Shown here: positions 1-8,172 of the stretch, one piece after another
Position numbering within the stretch: the first letter of the stretch is position 1
How the letters are laid out: the number at the start of each line of letters is the position of its first letter
Origin: JAGIBJ01 sp032119595
GTDB taxonomy: Bacteria; Actinomycetota; Thermoleophilia; Solirubrobacterales; Solirubrobacteraceae
Assembly (NCBI GenBank): GCA_032119595.1
Contig: JAUMBQ010000006.1
Location: forward strand, 124,001 to 188,000
Direction: 5' to 3'
DNA length: 64,000 bases
The notes under the pieces: model-generated
Database searches by the model: none
The model's input: the letters and a program-made list of their open reading frames with translations, nothing else
Told to the model about the DNA's origin: nothing
Program-made: the position numbers and the translations under genes

Positions 1-939
1 GATCAGCATCGCATCATGCCTGCGCGCGGCTCGCAGGTAGCGGGCGATGACGGTGGAGGTCTGCCGAGTGCGGAACTTGCCGGCCGGCCCCGGATGGGCG
101 TCGGCGATCGTCGCAATCAGGTCGAAGGCGCGCAGGACCGGCCGGGACGTTCGGTCATAGGGCTTCGCCTGCCGGTCGAGCCGAGATGAGGCCTGCTCAA
201 ACGGCATGGTCCCGAGAATCCCGAGCTCCTTGGCCTGGGGGGCTCCGGTGTAGGCGACGACGCGGGTCTTCGGCGGCAGGATCGTTTCGGTCGGAGTGCC
301 GTACGGGCTCTTGCCGCGTGCCTTCTTGGTCTTGGCAACCGCCTTCTTGGTGGTGCCCGGCCCATCGTCGCCGCCTCCGGTGACCACCGTGAAGCAGATC
401 GCCGCGACGACCGCCGCCAAGCCTGCCGCGATCGCGCGGCGCGGTACCCCCGCGCCGAGATCGCGCGGGCGGCGCGGCCGATCGGCACGGCGCCCGTCGC
501 CCTCCGCCGCCGGACGGCCCGCAGGCGATACCGGCTGCGCTGCCGCAGGCTGCGCAGGCGCGAAGACGGCTTGTCGCTCGCGACCTGCCCGGGTGAGCGG
601 AGCCGTGTAGTCCGGCTGCGGCGAGGCCGCTTGCGGCGGCGCGGCGCGTGGCGCGTCGACCTCGGCTCCCTGCGCGGACGGCGCGACGGCGGCAAGCTTT
701 ACGGCTTCGGCCTCGCGCCACCGGGCCGCCGCGGCCCGCGTCTCCTCGGCCTGCCGCTCAGCGGACGCGGCCCGAAGCACCGCCTCTTCCCGCTCCCTGG
801 CGCGTGCTTCGAGCGCTTTCTCGTCGGTCTTTTCCCGCCGCCGCTCGCGGGCACGCTCCCGTGCCTCGCGCTCACGCCGGCGCTGCTCGTCCCGATCGCC
901 GCTCCCGCCGCTCCCGCGGTTTCCCCTCAGACCGGCCAT
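1..939 (-). CDS. membrane-anchored protein with charged N-terminus, 3' end cut by window edge
   Basis: Reading down from the ATG at 939, the frame stays open to base 1 (313 codons), so the C-terminus is missing. The first ~75 residues are dominated by Arg, Glu and Ala in a pattern that predicts a cytoplasmic coiled coil. A Pro/Ala-rich linker follows, then one hydrophobic segment (core AIAAGLAAVVAAICFTVV, about residue 180), a Lys-rich stretch, and an extracytoplasmic domain beginning near PYGTPTETILPPKTRVVAYTG. That domain (FEQASSRLDRQ, RPVLRAFDLIATIAD) resembles a secreted/lipoprotein domain I recall from actinobacteria that often has the wording YxGxP...GVLG; no enzymatic function is assigned. 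It starts 13 bp after recR ends, so it may be the last gene of the dnaX-ybaB-recR unit. The call rests on an open frame and sensible domain order. Confidence 0.75.
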   Translation of the reverse strand, partial: MAGLRGNRGSGGSGDRDEQRRREREARERARERRREKTDEKALEARAREREEAVLRAASAERQAEETRAAAARWREAEAVKLAAVAPSAQGAEVDAPRAAPPQAASPQPDYTAPLTRAGRERQAVFAPAQPAAAQPVSPAGRPAAEGDGRRADRPRRPRDLGAGVPRRAIAAGLAAVVAAICFTVVTGGGDDGPGTTKKAVAKTKKARGKSPYGTPTETILPPKTRVVAYTGAPQAKELGILGTMPFEQASSRLDRQAKPYDRTSRPVLRAFDLIATIADAHPGPAGKFRTRQTSTVIARYLRAARRHDAMLI

Positions 940-952
940 GGTGATCGCCCGC

Positions 953-1552
953 TTAAAGCTCCCGCCGCCCGAGCAACGCCCGTCCGAGCGTGACCTCGTC
1001 GGTGTACTCCAGATCGGCACCCACCGAGAGCCCGGCGGCCAAACGCGTCACGCGCACCTCCGGCGCGAGATCGCGCAGCTCCCGGGCCACATGCAGGGCG
1101 GTCGCTTCGCCGGAGGTCGTGGGGTTGGTCGCGACGATGATCTCGCGGAGCTGCCCTTGGGTCACCCGCCGGTAGAGCTCCGGCAGCCTGAGGTCTTCGG
1201 GGTCGACGCCATCCAGCGGCGAGAGCGACCCGCCGAGCACGTGGTATCGCCCGTGGAACTCGTGCGTGCGCTCGAGCGAGATCACGTCGGCCGGGTCCTC
1301 GACCACACAGAGCACGCTCTCATCGCGGCGCGGGTCGCGGCAGATCTGGCACGTGGGCTGATCGGCGAGGTTGAAACAGATCTCGCAGGGGCGGATCTGC
1401 GCCTTCACCTCGGCGATCGACATCGCGAGCTGGGACGCATCCTCGTCGGTACCCCGGAGGACGTGGAGGGCGAGACGCTGCGCGGTGCGCTGGCCGACCC
1501 CGGGAAGCTTGGCGAACTCCGCGATCAGCCGCTGGATCGGCGGGGCGAACAC
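953..1552 (-). CDS. recR: recombination mediator protein RecR
   Basis: Acts with RecF and RecO to load RecA on gapped DNA. The 199-residue length is normal for RecR. The N-terminal helix-hairpin-helix region (LAEFAKLPGVGQRTAQRLALH) is followed by the four-cysteine zinc finger CEICFNLADQPTCQIC near residues 56-71 and then the Toprim domain starting at VLCVVEDPADV, with the conserved acidic residue. It lies directly after ybaB and dnaX, the classical dnaX-ybaB-recR order, with only 9 bp to ybaB, so co-transcription is likely. The start is the ATG at 1552. Confidence 0.97.
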   Translation of the reverse strand: MFAPPIQRLIAEFAKLPGVGQRTAQRLALHVLRGTDEDASQLAMSIAEVKAQIRPCEICFNLADQPTCQICRDPRRDESVLCVVEDPADVISLERTHEFHGRYHVLGGSLSPLDGVDPEDLRLPELYRRVTQGQLREIIVATNPTTSGEATALHVARELRDLAPEVRVTRLAAGLSVGADLEYTDEVTLGRALLGRREL

Positions 1553-1561
1553 GGGCGGTGC

Positions 1562-1897
1562 TCAGAGACCCGGAATCCCGAGGGACTTGCCCATCTCACC
1601 GAGCTCGCCGCCTGCAGCGCTCATCTTGGCGGCGGCGCTCTCCTGCGCCTGCGTGAGGGCCTGATTGATGGCGACGACGAGGAGGTCGTTCAGCAGCTCC
1701 GGCTCGTCCGGGTCGATCGCCTCGGGATCGACGGTGATCGCCTTGACCACCAGATCGCCGGTGATGCTGATCTTGACCGCGCCGCCACCGGCCGAGGTCT
1801 CGATGACCTCCTGCTTGAGGGCCTCCTGCGCAGCGGCCATGTCGGCCTGCATCTTCTGGACCTGGGCCAGCATCTGGTTCATGTTGGGCTGAGACAT
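1562..1897 (-). CDS. ybaB: YbaB/EbfC family nucleoid-associated protein
   Basis: Small (111 residues) dimeric DNA-binding protein of the YbaB/EbfC family. The N-terminus MNQMLAQVQKMQADMAAAQE forms the characteristic amphipathic helix, and the middle AGGGAVKISITGDLVVKAI is the family's beta-strand signature. Its ATG overlaps the dnaX stop codon (ATGA at 1894-1897), so translation is probably coupled to dnaX. Gene order dnaX-ybaB-recR supports the name. Confidence 0.93.
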   Translation of the reverse strand: MSQPNMNQMLAQVQKMQADMAAAQEALKQEVIETSAGGGAVKISITGDLVVKAITVDPEAIDPDEPELLNDLLVVAINQALTQAQESAAAKMSAAGGELGEMGKSLGIPGL

Positions 1898-4170
1898 CAG
1901 GCGGGCTCCTGGCCAGGGTCGCCGAGTTCCTCGGCGTCGAACTCGGTGACGAGATGCGCGACGACGGCATTTTCGTCGAGCGAAGCGTTGTACGCGGCCA
2001 TCGGCGTCGGCGCGCCCGGTGGCGGGGCGGCGGCCTCGGCTGGGGCGCCCGGTGCCGCGGGCTCGACCGCAGCCGGCTGGGTGAGATCACGCAGCTCGAA
2101 GGTGACCGACAGCGTGGTGCCCGTGACTTCCCGTAGCGCCTCGCGCAGCGCCAGACGACGCTCTTCGCGGTCGGCCGTGCCGCGGTAGAACGCGGCGTCG
2201 GTGGGGAACGCGATCGTCAGTTCCGTGCCCTCGAGCGCGACGGGGCGCGCTCGCTCCAGGGCGACGGCGCAGAGCTGGTCGCGGCCCCGCAGGTTGTCGA
2301 GGATCCCGGTCCACACGCTGGCGAGTTCTTCAAGGGTCGGCCCGCCGACCAGGTTTGCCGGTGCCGGCTCGGTCGGTTGAGGTTCGGGGTCGACCGCCGG
2401 CTGCGCCGGTGCCGGTACCGCGGCAAGCGCACGCGGATCGGCGGCGCCGCCGGGCTGCTGACGGGCGCGGTCCTCGGGCCGTGGCACGGTGCGCAGCCCA
2501 CCCGGCTCGGCCACGCGATGCAGGTCACCCGTTGGCGGGCGGGCATCGCGAAGGTCGGGCGGCATCGGCGGCTCGTCGTGGCCGTACGGATCGTGGCCGT
2601 AGCTGTCGGGCGCGTAGGACGGCTCGGGCTCGTAGCGACGATCGTCAGCGGGCGGTCGCGGGGCCGGCGGCTCTGGCCGTGCCGGCGACGGCGACGCGAC
2701 CGGAGCGGGACGCTCGTGCTGAGGAGCGGGTGTGGACTGCTGGGGAGCTGGCGGGGCGGGCGCGGCCTGCTGCGGAGCCGGAGCCTCCGGCCTCACCGGT
2801 GCGGCCTGCGGCGGAGCCGGAGCCTCGGGCCTCGCCGGTGCGGCCTGCGGCGGAGCTGGCCGCTGCGGCGGCGGCGCGGCTTGGTGGGACGGCGTGGACG
2901 CCTCCGCCACCGGCTGGGGCCGCTCCGCGACGGCCGCCGGAGAGGCCACCGCGGGCGCGGCGGGGGCCGGCGTTGGCGCTGGCGTGTTCGTGGCCGGGCT
3001 CGGTGCCGGCACGCCGCTCGCGAGGCGCTCTTCGAGGCGCGCGAGGCGCGCCTGAAGGGCGCGCAGGGCGGGATCGACCGTCGGGTCGGCAGCCTTCACC
3101 AGCGCGAGTTCGAGCATGGCGCGTCCGTCGGCTCCGTCGCGTGCGGCGGTAAGCGCCGCCGCTACGAGTTCCAACAAGCGTGTGGTCTGATCGCGGCCGA
3201 TCCTGCGGGCTTGATCGTCGAGGGCCTGGTCGCGATCGGCGGTGAGACGCACCTCAGGCGGCACGCCCCCGAGGATGCAGCAGACCAGCAGGTCGCGGGC
3301 GTGGCGCTCGAGCTCGCGAGCGAAGCTGCCGAGATCGCGGCCATGCGAGGAGACGTCCTGCACGACACGGAGCACGGCCGCGGCGTCACCCGCGATGACC
3401 GCGTCGACGGCGCCGAAGAGCTGGGCGTCGTCCCCGATGCCCAGCACGGTGACGGCGTCCTCCTCGGTAACTGAGGAGCCTGCATAGGTGACGAGCTGCT
3501 CAAGCGTGCCGAGCGCGTCGCGGAAGGAGCCGCTTGCGTGACGCGCCACCAACCCGAGCGCGCCCGGGGTCATCGTGATCGACTCGCGTTCAGCGACGCG
3601 GGAGAGCACACGGGAAATCTGCTCGCCGGTCGGACGGGTGAAGTCGAATCGGTGCGTGCGGTCGACGACCGTCGCCGGCACCTTGTGGGCCTCCGTCGTC
3701 GCGAGCACGAAGACCGTCTGCGGCGGGGGCTCTTCAAGCGTCTTGAGGAGCGCGTTCCACGCCTGCGTGGTGAGCATGTGCGCCTCGTCGAGGATGTACA
3801 CCCGCCAGCGGCCACCGCTCGGGGCGGTCATCACGCGCTCGCGAAGTTCGCGCACGTCGTCGACGGAGTTGTTCGACGCAGCATCCATCTCGACCACATC
3901 GAGCGAGGTGGCGCGCTGGATCGCGAGGCAGTACTCACACTCGCCGCACGGCGTGACCGTCGGGCCGTTCACGCAGTCCAGGCACGAGGCGAGGATCTTC
4001 GCCATAGAGGTCTTGCCCGTTCCACGCGACCCGACGAACAGGTAGGCGTGGTGAACCTTTCCCTGCGCGACGGCGTTGCGGAGGGTCCGGACCACATGGT
4101 CCTGGCCCACGACGTCCTCGAACGTGCGGGGCCGGTGGCGGCGATAGAGCGACGGCGCTGACACGAACAC
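1897..4170 (-). CDS. dnaX: DNA polymerase III gamma/tau subunit
   Basis: Clamp-loader ATPase of the replisome. The N-terminal AAA+ module carries Walker A (GSRGTGKTS, about residue 48), a zinc-binding set of four cysteines (CLDC...CGECEYC, residues 64-82), Walker B (VYILDEAHML) and sensor 1 (VLATTEAHKVP). Residues ~390-600 are a long Pro/Ala/Gln/Glu-rich linker, longer than in many homologues, before a C-terminal tau-like domain (LEELASVWTGILDNLRGRD onward). The start is a GTG at 4170; a second GTG two codons on is equally placed. No slippery heptamer for programmed frameshifting was noticed. First gene of the dnaX-ybaB-recR unit. Confidence 0.96.
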   Translation of the reverse strand: MFVSAPSLYRRHRPRTFEDVVGQDHVVRTLRNAVAQGKVHHAYLFVGSRGTGKTSMAKILASCLDCVNGPTVTPCGECEYCLAIQRATSLDVVEMDAASNNSVDDVRELRERVMTAPSGGRWRVYILDEAHMLTTQAWNALLKTLEEPPPQTVFVLATTEAHKVPATVVDRTHRFDFTRPTGEQISRVLSRVAERESITMTPGALGLVARHASGSFRDALGTLEQLVTYAGSSVTEEDAVTVLGIGDDAQLFGAVDAVIAGDAAAVLRVVQDVSSHGRDLGSFARELERHARDLLVCCILGGVPPEVRLTADRDQALDDQARRIGRDQTTRLLELVAAALTAARDGADGRAMLELALVKAADPTVDPALRALQARLARLEERLASGVPAPSPATNTPAPTPAPAAPAVASPAAVAERPQPVAEASTPSHQAAPPPQRPAPPQAAPARPEAPAPPQAAPVRPEAPAPQQAAPAPPAPQQSTPAPQHERPAPVASPSPARPEPPAPRPPADDRRYEPEPSYAPDSYGHDPYGHDEPPMPPDLRDARPPTGDLHRVAEPGGLRTVPRPEDRARQQPGGAADPRALAAVPAPAQPAVDPEPQPTEPAPANLVGGPTLEELASVWTGILDNLRGRDQLCAVALERARPVALEGTELTIAFPTDAAFYRGTADREERRLALREALREVTGTTLSVTFELRDLTQPAAVEPAAPGAPAEAAAPPPGAPTPMAAYNASLDENAVVAHLVTEFDAEELGDPGQEPA

Positions 4171-4222
4171 CGAAGTCTAGGCGAGGGCGCGCCGGAGGCG
4201 AAGACCCACCTGCGAGAGGCCG

Positions 4223-4255
4223 CACGGTGCAGGAGGTTCTTCCTCCTGCACCGTG
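4223..4255. terminator. 14-bp perfect hairpin between two minus-strand genes
   Basis: Arms CACGGTGCAGGAGG and CCTCCTGCACCGTG, 5-nt loop TTCTT. It lies just past the stop of the secreted-protein gene at 4275 and upstream of dnaX, so it most likely terminates the former. There is no long U tract. Confidence 0.75.
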
Positions 4256-4274
4256 AGGCTTCACGGAAGCTCGG

Positions 4275-5024
4275 TCAGCCGCGGCGGTACGGATCGACCA
4301 TCACGGAGTCGAACGTGGCGCCGCCGAAGAGCGAGGCCAGGACGATCTGAACGCTTGCCGTCTTGCCGCCGCTGAGCAGCGGGATCTTCGTCGCCAGCGG
4401 GCTAATCGGCGACACGCCCCAGATGCCGGGAAGCAGCGTCGTATCCGAGGACGAAACGAACTGGGCCTGCGTCAGCGTGCCCTTCGCGTCGCGGTAGAGC
4501 ACCAGTGCTTGATACGTCCCGAAGAAGAACCCTGTCTTCGCGACGAAGCGGAAGTGCGGGTTGGCTTCGCTCACGCAGAACTCCGGGGAGGTCGCGATCC
4601 CGCCAACGGGAATCTTGAGCGCCTTCGCGCCACTCGTTACGCCGAGGCTCTCGTTGCCCTTCACGATCGACGCGCCGGAGCTGAGCTTCCAGCCGACGGT
4701 CGAGGATTCGAACGTCCCGTTCGGCGCCGGCGAGTAGTCGGCGTTGTCACCCCACTTGGCGAACGCCTTCACGGTGGGTGCCTCGGCGCACGTGGTCAGC
4801 GGCGTCGAGTCGACCGGCTTCACGACGGCGGTCGAGACGGAATTCACGATCGGAGCCGCCGCTGGCGCGGTGGTCGTGACGGTCGTCGTCACGTCCTTCA
4901 CGGTCGGACTCAGGAACGAGAACAACCCTCGCGCCGAGGCGCTCGCCGGCAGCACAAGCACGATGGCGGCCATCGAAGCGATGGCAGTGGTTTTGACGAT
5001 AGTGCCATGTTTGCGAAGTGGCAT
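4275..5024 (-). CDS. secreted beta-rich protein, possible carbohydrate-binding fold
   Basis: 249 residues. The ATG at 5024 is preceded by an AAGGA ribosome site and gives a clear signal peptide (basic start, TTAIASMAAIVLVLPASASA). A Thr/Val-rich linker follows, then one domain of ~170 residues (NGTFESSTVGWKLSSGASIVKG ... PEFCVSE ... FDSVMVDP) whose order resembles galactose-binding-like jelly-roll domains: an 'N-G-x-F-E' opening, a central aromatic strand pair and a closing 'fDsVmvdP'. That fold is an inference from pattern only. It stands alone with a strong terminator downstream. The frame is open further upstream, but that extension lacks coding character. Confidence 0.8.
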   Translation of the reverse strand: MPLRKHGTIVKTTAIASMAAIVLVLPASASARGLFSFLSPTVKDVTTTVTTTAPAAAPIVNSVSTAVVKPVDSTPLTTCAEAPTVKAFAKWGDNADYSPAPNGTFESSTVGWKLSSGASIVKGNESLGVTSGAKALKIPVGGIATSPEFCVSEANPHFRFVAKTGFFFGTYQALVLYRDAKGTLTQAQFVSSSDTTLLPGIWGVSPISPLATKIPLLSGGKTASVQIVLASLFGGATFDSVMVDPYRRG

Positions 5025-5102
5025 CCGTGCACATCCTTCTTGGATCGGTGACGAGCGTGGGTAGCGCCCGTGCGGCTCAGTAATACATGCTACGCGCCGA
5101 CT

Positions 5103-5150
5103 TCCGGAGTAGTGGACGTTCGGGCATCCGGAGTAGTGGACGTTCGGGCA
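5103..5150. repeat. two exact tandem copies of a 24-bp unit
   Basis: Unit begins TCCGGAGTAGTGGACGTTCG and ends GGCA; copies at 5103-5126 and 5127-5150. It lies in the intergenic region between two divergently transcribed genes (4275-5024 minus, 5259-6668 plus), so it could be a pair of regulator sites or a slippage product. Confidence 0.8.
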
Positions 5151-5258
5151 TCGCCGGCGTGCCAAGACGGACACGGCTGCCCGCCATACGCCCGGCGCGA
5201 CTGCACATTCCGACTCGCCCCGAGCTGCGATGCCGACCGCAATGGGTAGGGTCCGCCC

Positions 5259-6668
5259 GTGCCTGCACGCCTCGCTGTCCCGATGCTGTCGGTCGTCCTC
5301 GGGACGGCGCTCTGGCTGGTTATGGGCGGCGCGGCCGTGGTCAACTACGACACGCTCTACAGCCTGCTGTGGGGCACCCAGATCGTCGCCGGGCATGGCC
5401 CCGAGTTCACCGTCGCCGGTGCCCCGACGCCCCATCCGCTTCTGACGGCGGCCGGCATCATCGCTGCACCACTCGTGGGATCGGCCTCGCCGCAGGCGCT
5501 CTCGATGATCGCCTACCTGGGATACATCGCCACGGCGGCCTGCGCGGTGCTGCTCGGCCTCGTCGCCCGGCGCTCGCTCGGCGCCGCAGCGGCCGTCGCA
5601 GCAGCGATCTTGCTGCTTACACGCGAGCCGGTGCTGAGCTACGGGCTGCGGGCCTATATCGACCTCCCCTACCTGGCCCTGCTTCTCGGGGCACTGGCGC
5701 TGGAACTCCGTCGCCCGCGGTGTGGCAGCCCGGTCCTCTGGGCGCTCCTCGCCGCCGGACTGTTGCGGCCCGAGGCCTGGCTGCTGTCGGCCGCGTACTT
5801 CGCGTGGCTCCTCACCGGCGAGCCGACCACCCGCACCATGCGGCTGCGATGGACCATGCTGCTCGTCGCCGCGCCGGTGATCTGGGTGCTCACTGACCTT
5901 GCCCTGACCGGCGACGCGCTCTTCTCGTTTCAAGGCACGCGTGCAGGAACGGAGCGGCTCGAGCGGCCGACCGGCCCAGATGCATTGCTGACCACGGCCC
6001 CGCGACGCATCGGCGAGATCCTGCGCATCGAGGTGCTCGTCGGCGCCATCGCGGGCGCTGCACTCCTCCTTCGCGGCGGCGTCCCGCATGCTCGCGTGCT
6101 GGCCGCCGCGGTCCTCGCCGCCGGGCTTGCGTTTGCACTGGTCGCCGTGGGCGGGCTACCCGTCATCGTGCGGTACCTCCTGCCACTCGGCGCTGCGGGG
6201 TGCCTGGCGTGCGCGTACGCGCTCACGGGCTGGCGGGCCGAGCCGTCGATACCGATCGGGCGTGCGTGGATCGCGGGCGCCGCAATTCTGCTCGTCGCTA
6301 TCGCCGCGCTCGCCCCGTCGCAAGTCCGCCGGCTCGACCGCCTGCAGTCGGCCCTTCGCACGCAGGAGACGACCATTGCCGAGCTCGAGGTGCTCGTGCG
6401 CCGCGCGCCATGTGGCCCAATCGCCGTTCCGAACCGCCGCGCCGTTCCGCTCGTCGCGCTCTGGACCGACCGGCCCGCCGCCAGCGTCGTGACCACCCAG
6501 GACGCGGGCGTCCCGGCCACCGGTTCGTACATCCTTCCGGCCTCACCCGAGGCTGCGAAGGCGTTCGTCCTCGACGCGCGCGACCGCGACCGCGCCATCC
6601 CGCCAGCCCCAGCGGGCTACACCGAGCGCGACCGCACCACCAAGTGGATCCTCACCGCCCGCTGCTGA
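5259..6668 (+). CDS. polytopic membrane protein, GT-C glycosyltransferase-like
   Basis: 469 residues with about ten hydrophobic segments and a soluble C-terminal ~110 residues. An early acidic loop motif (NYDTLYSLLWGTQI) after TM1, the PHPLLT loop and GLLRPEAWL in mid-protein resemble dolichyl-phosphate-mannose-type (GT39/GT83, ArnT-like) GT-C enzymes, in which the first loop carries the catalytic acid and the RPE motif is common. Donor and acceptor cannot be read. The GTG at 5259 is 6 bases after TAGGGT, which looks like a -10 box, so the mRNA may be leaderless. A hairpin overlaps its stop codon. Confidence 0.75.
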   Translation: MPARLAVPMLSVVLGTALWLVMGGAAVVNYDTLYSLLWGTQIVAGHGPEFTVAGAPTPHPLLTAAGIIAAPLVGSASPQALSMIAYLGYIATAACAVLLGLVARRSLGAAAAVAAAILLLTREPVLSYGLRAYIDLPYLALLLGALALELRRPRCGSPVLWALLAAGLLRPEAWLLSAAYFAWLLTGEPTTRTMRLRWTMLLVAAPVIWVLTDLALTGDALFSFQGTRAGTERLERPTGPDALLTTAPRRIGEILRIEVLVGAIAGAALLLRGGVPHARVLAAAVLAAGLAFALVAVGGLPVIVRYLLPLGAAGCLACAYALTGWRAEPSIPIGRAWIAGAAILLVAIAALAPSQVRRLDRLQSALRTQETTIAELEVLVRRAPCGPIAVPNRRAVPLVALWTDRPAASVVTTQDAGVPATGSYILPASPEAAKAFVLDARDRDRAIPPAPAGYTERDRTTKWILTARC

Positions 6669-6679
6669 GCAGCGGGCGG
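6655..6679. terminator. 12-bp inverted repeat overlapping a stop codon
   Basis: Arms CCGCCCGCTGCT and AGCAGCGGGCGG separated by one base; the real loop will open several pairs. Placed at the end of the GT-C-like gene and before the VapB-like gene. Confidence 0.55.
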
Positions 6680-6749
6680 CACATCACGCCTCGACGGACG
6701 AGCGCCGACCGATCGGAGCGTGATGAGGCGCGAGCTAACGTCACGCATC

Positions 6750-6971
6750 ATGCCCCGCACGACGCTCAACCTCGATTCTGCCGTCCTGCGGGAACTCAAA
6801 GCTCGAAGCGCGGCCGAGGGCAGGAGCCTCGGCGAAGTCGCCTCCGACCTCCTGACTCGGTCATTCCAAGAGATGAAGAAGCCGGCGAAGCACGAGTTCA
6901 TCTGGCGGACCGCGGACCTCGGCACGCCCCTCGTCGACCTCTACGACAAGGAGGCCGTGAGGCGAGCATGA
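6750..6971 (+). CDS. vapB: VapB/FitA-type antitoxin, ribbon-helix-helix
   Basis: 73 residues from the ATG at 6750. The start MPRTTLNLDSAVLRELKARS followed by AEGRSLGEVASDLL is the ribbon-helix-helix DNA-binding module; the C-terminal tail (EFIWRTADLGTPLVDLYDKEAV) is the usual toxin-wrapping segment of VapB-family proteins. The stop codon overlaps the ATG of the following ORF (ATGA at 6968), the standard vapBC arrangement. The toxin gene that should follow is broken, so the antitoxin is probably an orphan. Confidence 0.8.
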   Translation: MPRTTLNLDSAVLRELKARSAAEGRSLGEVASDLLTRSFQEMKKPAKHEFIWRTADLGTPLVDLYDKEAVRRA

Positions 6972-7122
6972 GCACCACACTCGACGTGAACGCCACGTGC
7001 CAGACGCCCACCTGGTGGCGCTGATGCGCCAGCACGGCGTCAGCGTGATCTACACCCAAGATCGCGGCTTTCGGCGCTTCGACGGGATCGAAGTGCGGCG
7101 CATCGCGGCGGCGAAAAAGTAG
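6968..7122 (+). pseudogene. remnant of a VapC PIN-domain toxin
   Basis: The ORF starting at 6968 ends after 18 codons at 7024. In another frame, around 7000-7122, the sequence reads PDAHLVALMRQHGVSVIYTQ then DRGFRRFDGIEVRRI, which is the C-terminal end of a PIN-domain VapC toxin (terminal acidic residue and the 'T-x-D-x-x-F' block). The normal gene would be ~130 codons, so roughly 80 codons are missing and the ends are out of frame. The call combines the fit of the tail to the family with its position after the antitoxin. Confidence 0.75.
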
Positions 7123-7347
7123 TCGATGACGGCTCCGGGGCCACGATCCCCGCGCCCGCCGGCGACCGCGGGAGGCTGCTACCTCTCGGTCCTGACCTGG
7201 TTAGCGGACCGACGTCGCGAGGGGCAACCCCATCAACACCGTCATCGACCGCGGGCAAGCCTACCGGCCGCGCGGGCGGGGTGCCTTCAGCGCAGGCCTG
7301 ACGCTGGGCCATTGCGCCTTGGAGCCCGTCTCCCTAGCCTGCGAACC

Positions 7348-8088
7348 GTGCTCGGACTTCCAGATGGAACCACCGCCTGCCTCTTCGACCTCGACGGGGT
7401 CCTGACCAAGACCGCGGATGTTCACGCTGCGGCGTGGAAGGAGATGTTCGACGAGGTCCTTGCCGCCCACGAGGGGGAGGACGGCGTCGACGCCCGCCCG
7501 TTCGATCCGGTCGGCGACTACCTGAAATTCGTCGATGGCAAGCCGCGGTATGACGGCGTCCGCGACTTCCTCGCGTCCCGCGGGATCCATCCGCCGGAGG
7601 CGAGCGATGACGTGCCTGCTGGCACCGAGACGGTCCAGAGCCTCGGCGATCTCAAGAACGACAACGTCCAGCGGATCATCGAGACCGACGGGGTCGACGC
7701 CTACGAGGGCTCCGTCCGGTACCTCCAGGCCGCGCAAGCCGCTGGCCTCGGCATCGCCGTGGTGTCGTCGAGCGCCAACGCGGCCGCCGTCCTGAAAGCA
7801 GCTGGACTCGCAGACTTCATCCAGGAGCGCGTCGATGGAGCCGTCGCCGCCGCCGAGCACATCAAGGGCAAACCGGCGCCGGACATGTTCTGGGAAGCCG
7901 CGAAGCGACTGAACGCGACGCCGGAGACGGCCGCCGTCTTTGAGGACGCACTCAGCGGCGTGCGATCGGGGGCCTCCGGGGGCTTTCGGACCGTGATCGG
8001 CGTTGACCGTGGCGGGCACCGTGAGGCGCTTACCGCTGCTGGCGCCACCCAGGTCGTCGACGACCTCGCCGATCTCCTCGAGGGCTAG
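7348..8088 (+). CDS. HAD hydrolase, beta-phosphoglucomutase-like
   Basis: 246 residues from a GTG at 7348. HAD motifs in order: motif I FDLDGVL (nucleophile and acid Asp pair), a large helical cap with a D-Y-L-K-F-V-D-G-K-P-R segment, motif II VSSSANA, motif III Lys in KGKPAPDMF, motif IV FEDALSGV. These match the beta-phosphoglucomutase subfamily, which interconverts beta-glucose-1-phosphate and glucose-6-phosphate. It lies just upstream of a GH65 glycoside phosphorylase whose product is beta-glucose-1-phosphate, so the pair makes a pathway. The HAD subfamily is well supported; the exact substrate is inferred from this neighbour. Confidence 0.88.
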   Translation: MLGLPDGTTACLFDLDGVLTKTADVHAAAWKEMFDEVLAAHEGEDGVDARPFDPVGDYLKFVDGKPRYDGVRDFLASRGIHPPEASDDVPAGTETVQSLGDLKNDNVQRIIETDGVDAYEGSVRYLQAAQAAGLGIAVVSSSANAAAVLKAAGLADFIQERVDGAVAAAEHIKGKPAPDMFWEAAKRLNATPETAAVFEDALSGVRSGASGGFRTVIGVDRGGHREALTAAGATQVVDDLADLLEG

Positions 8089-8172
8089 GCGCACGCTTCC
8101 CTAGCGGTCCGCGTCGCGCCGTACGCTCCTCCCCATCACCTCCACCGCCCACCACCACCAGACTGCCTGCGC

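Noticed and set aside
938..2188. Long plus-strand open frame over recR, ybaB and dnaX
   Set aside because: It is antisense to three clearly real genes and has Arg/Gly-rich shadow composition without family features.
4171..4274. Signal recognition particle RNA near dnaX
   Set aside because: The GGAAGC fragment here lacks the conserved tetraloop and pairing; the hairpin is better read as a terminator.
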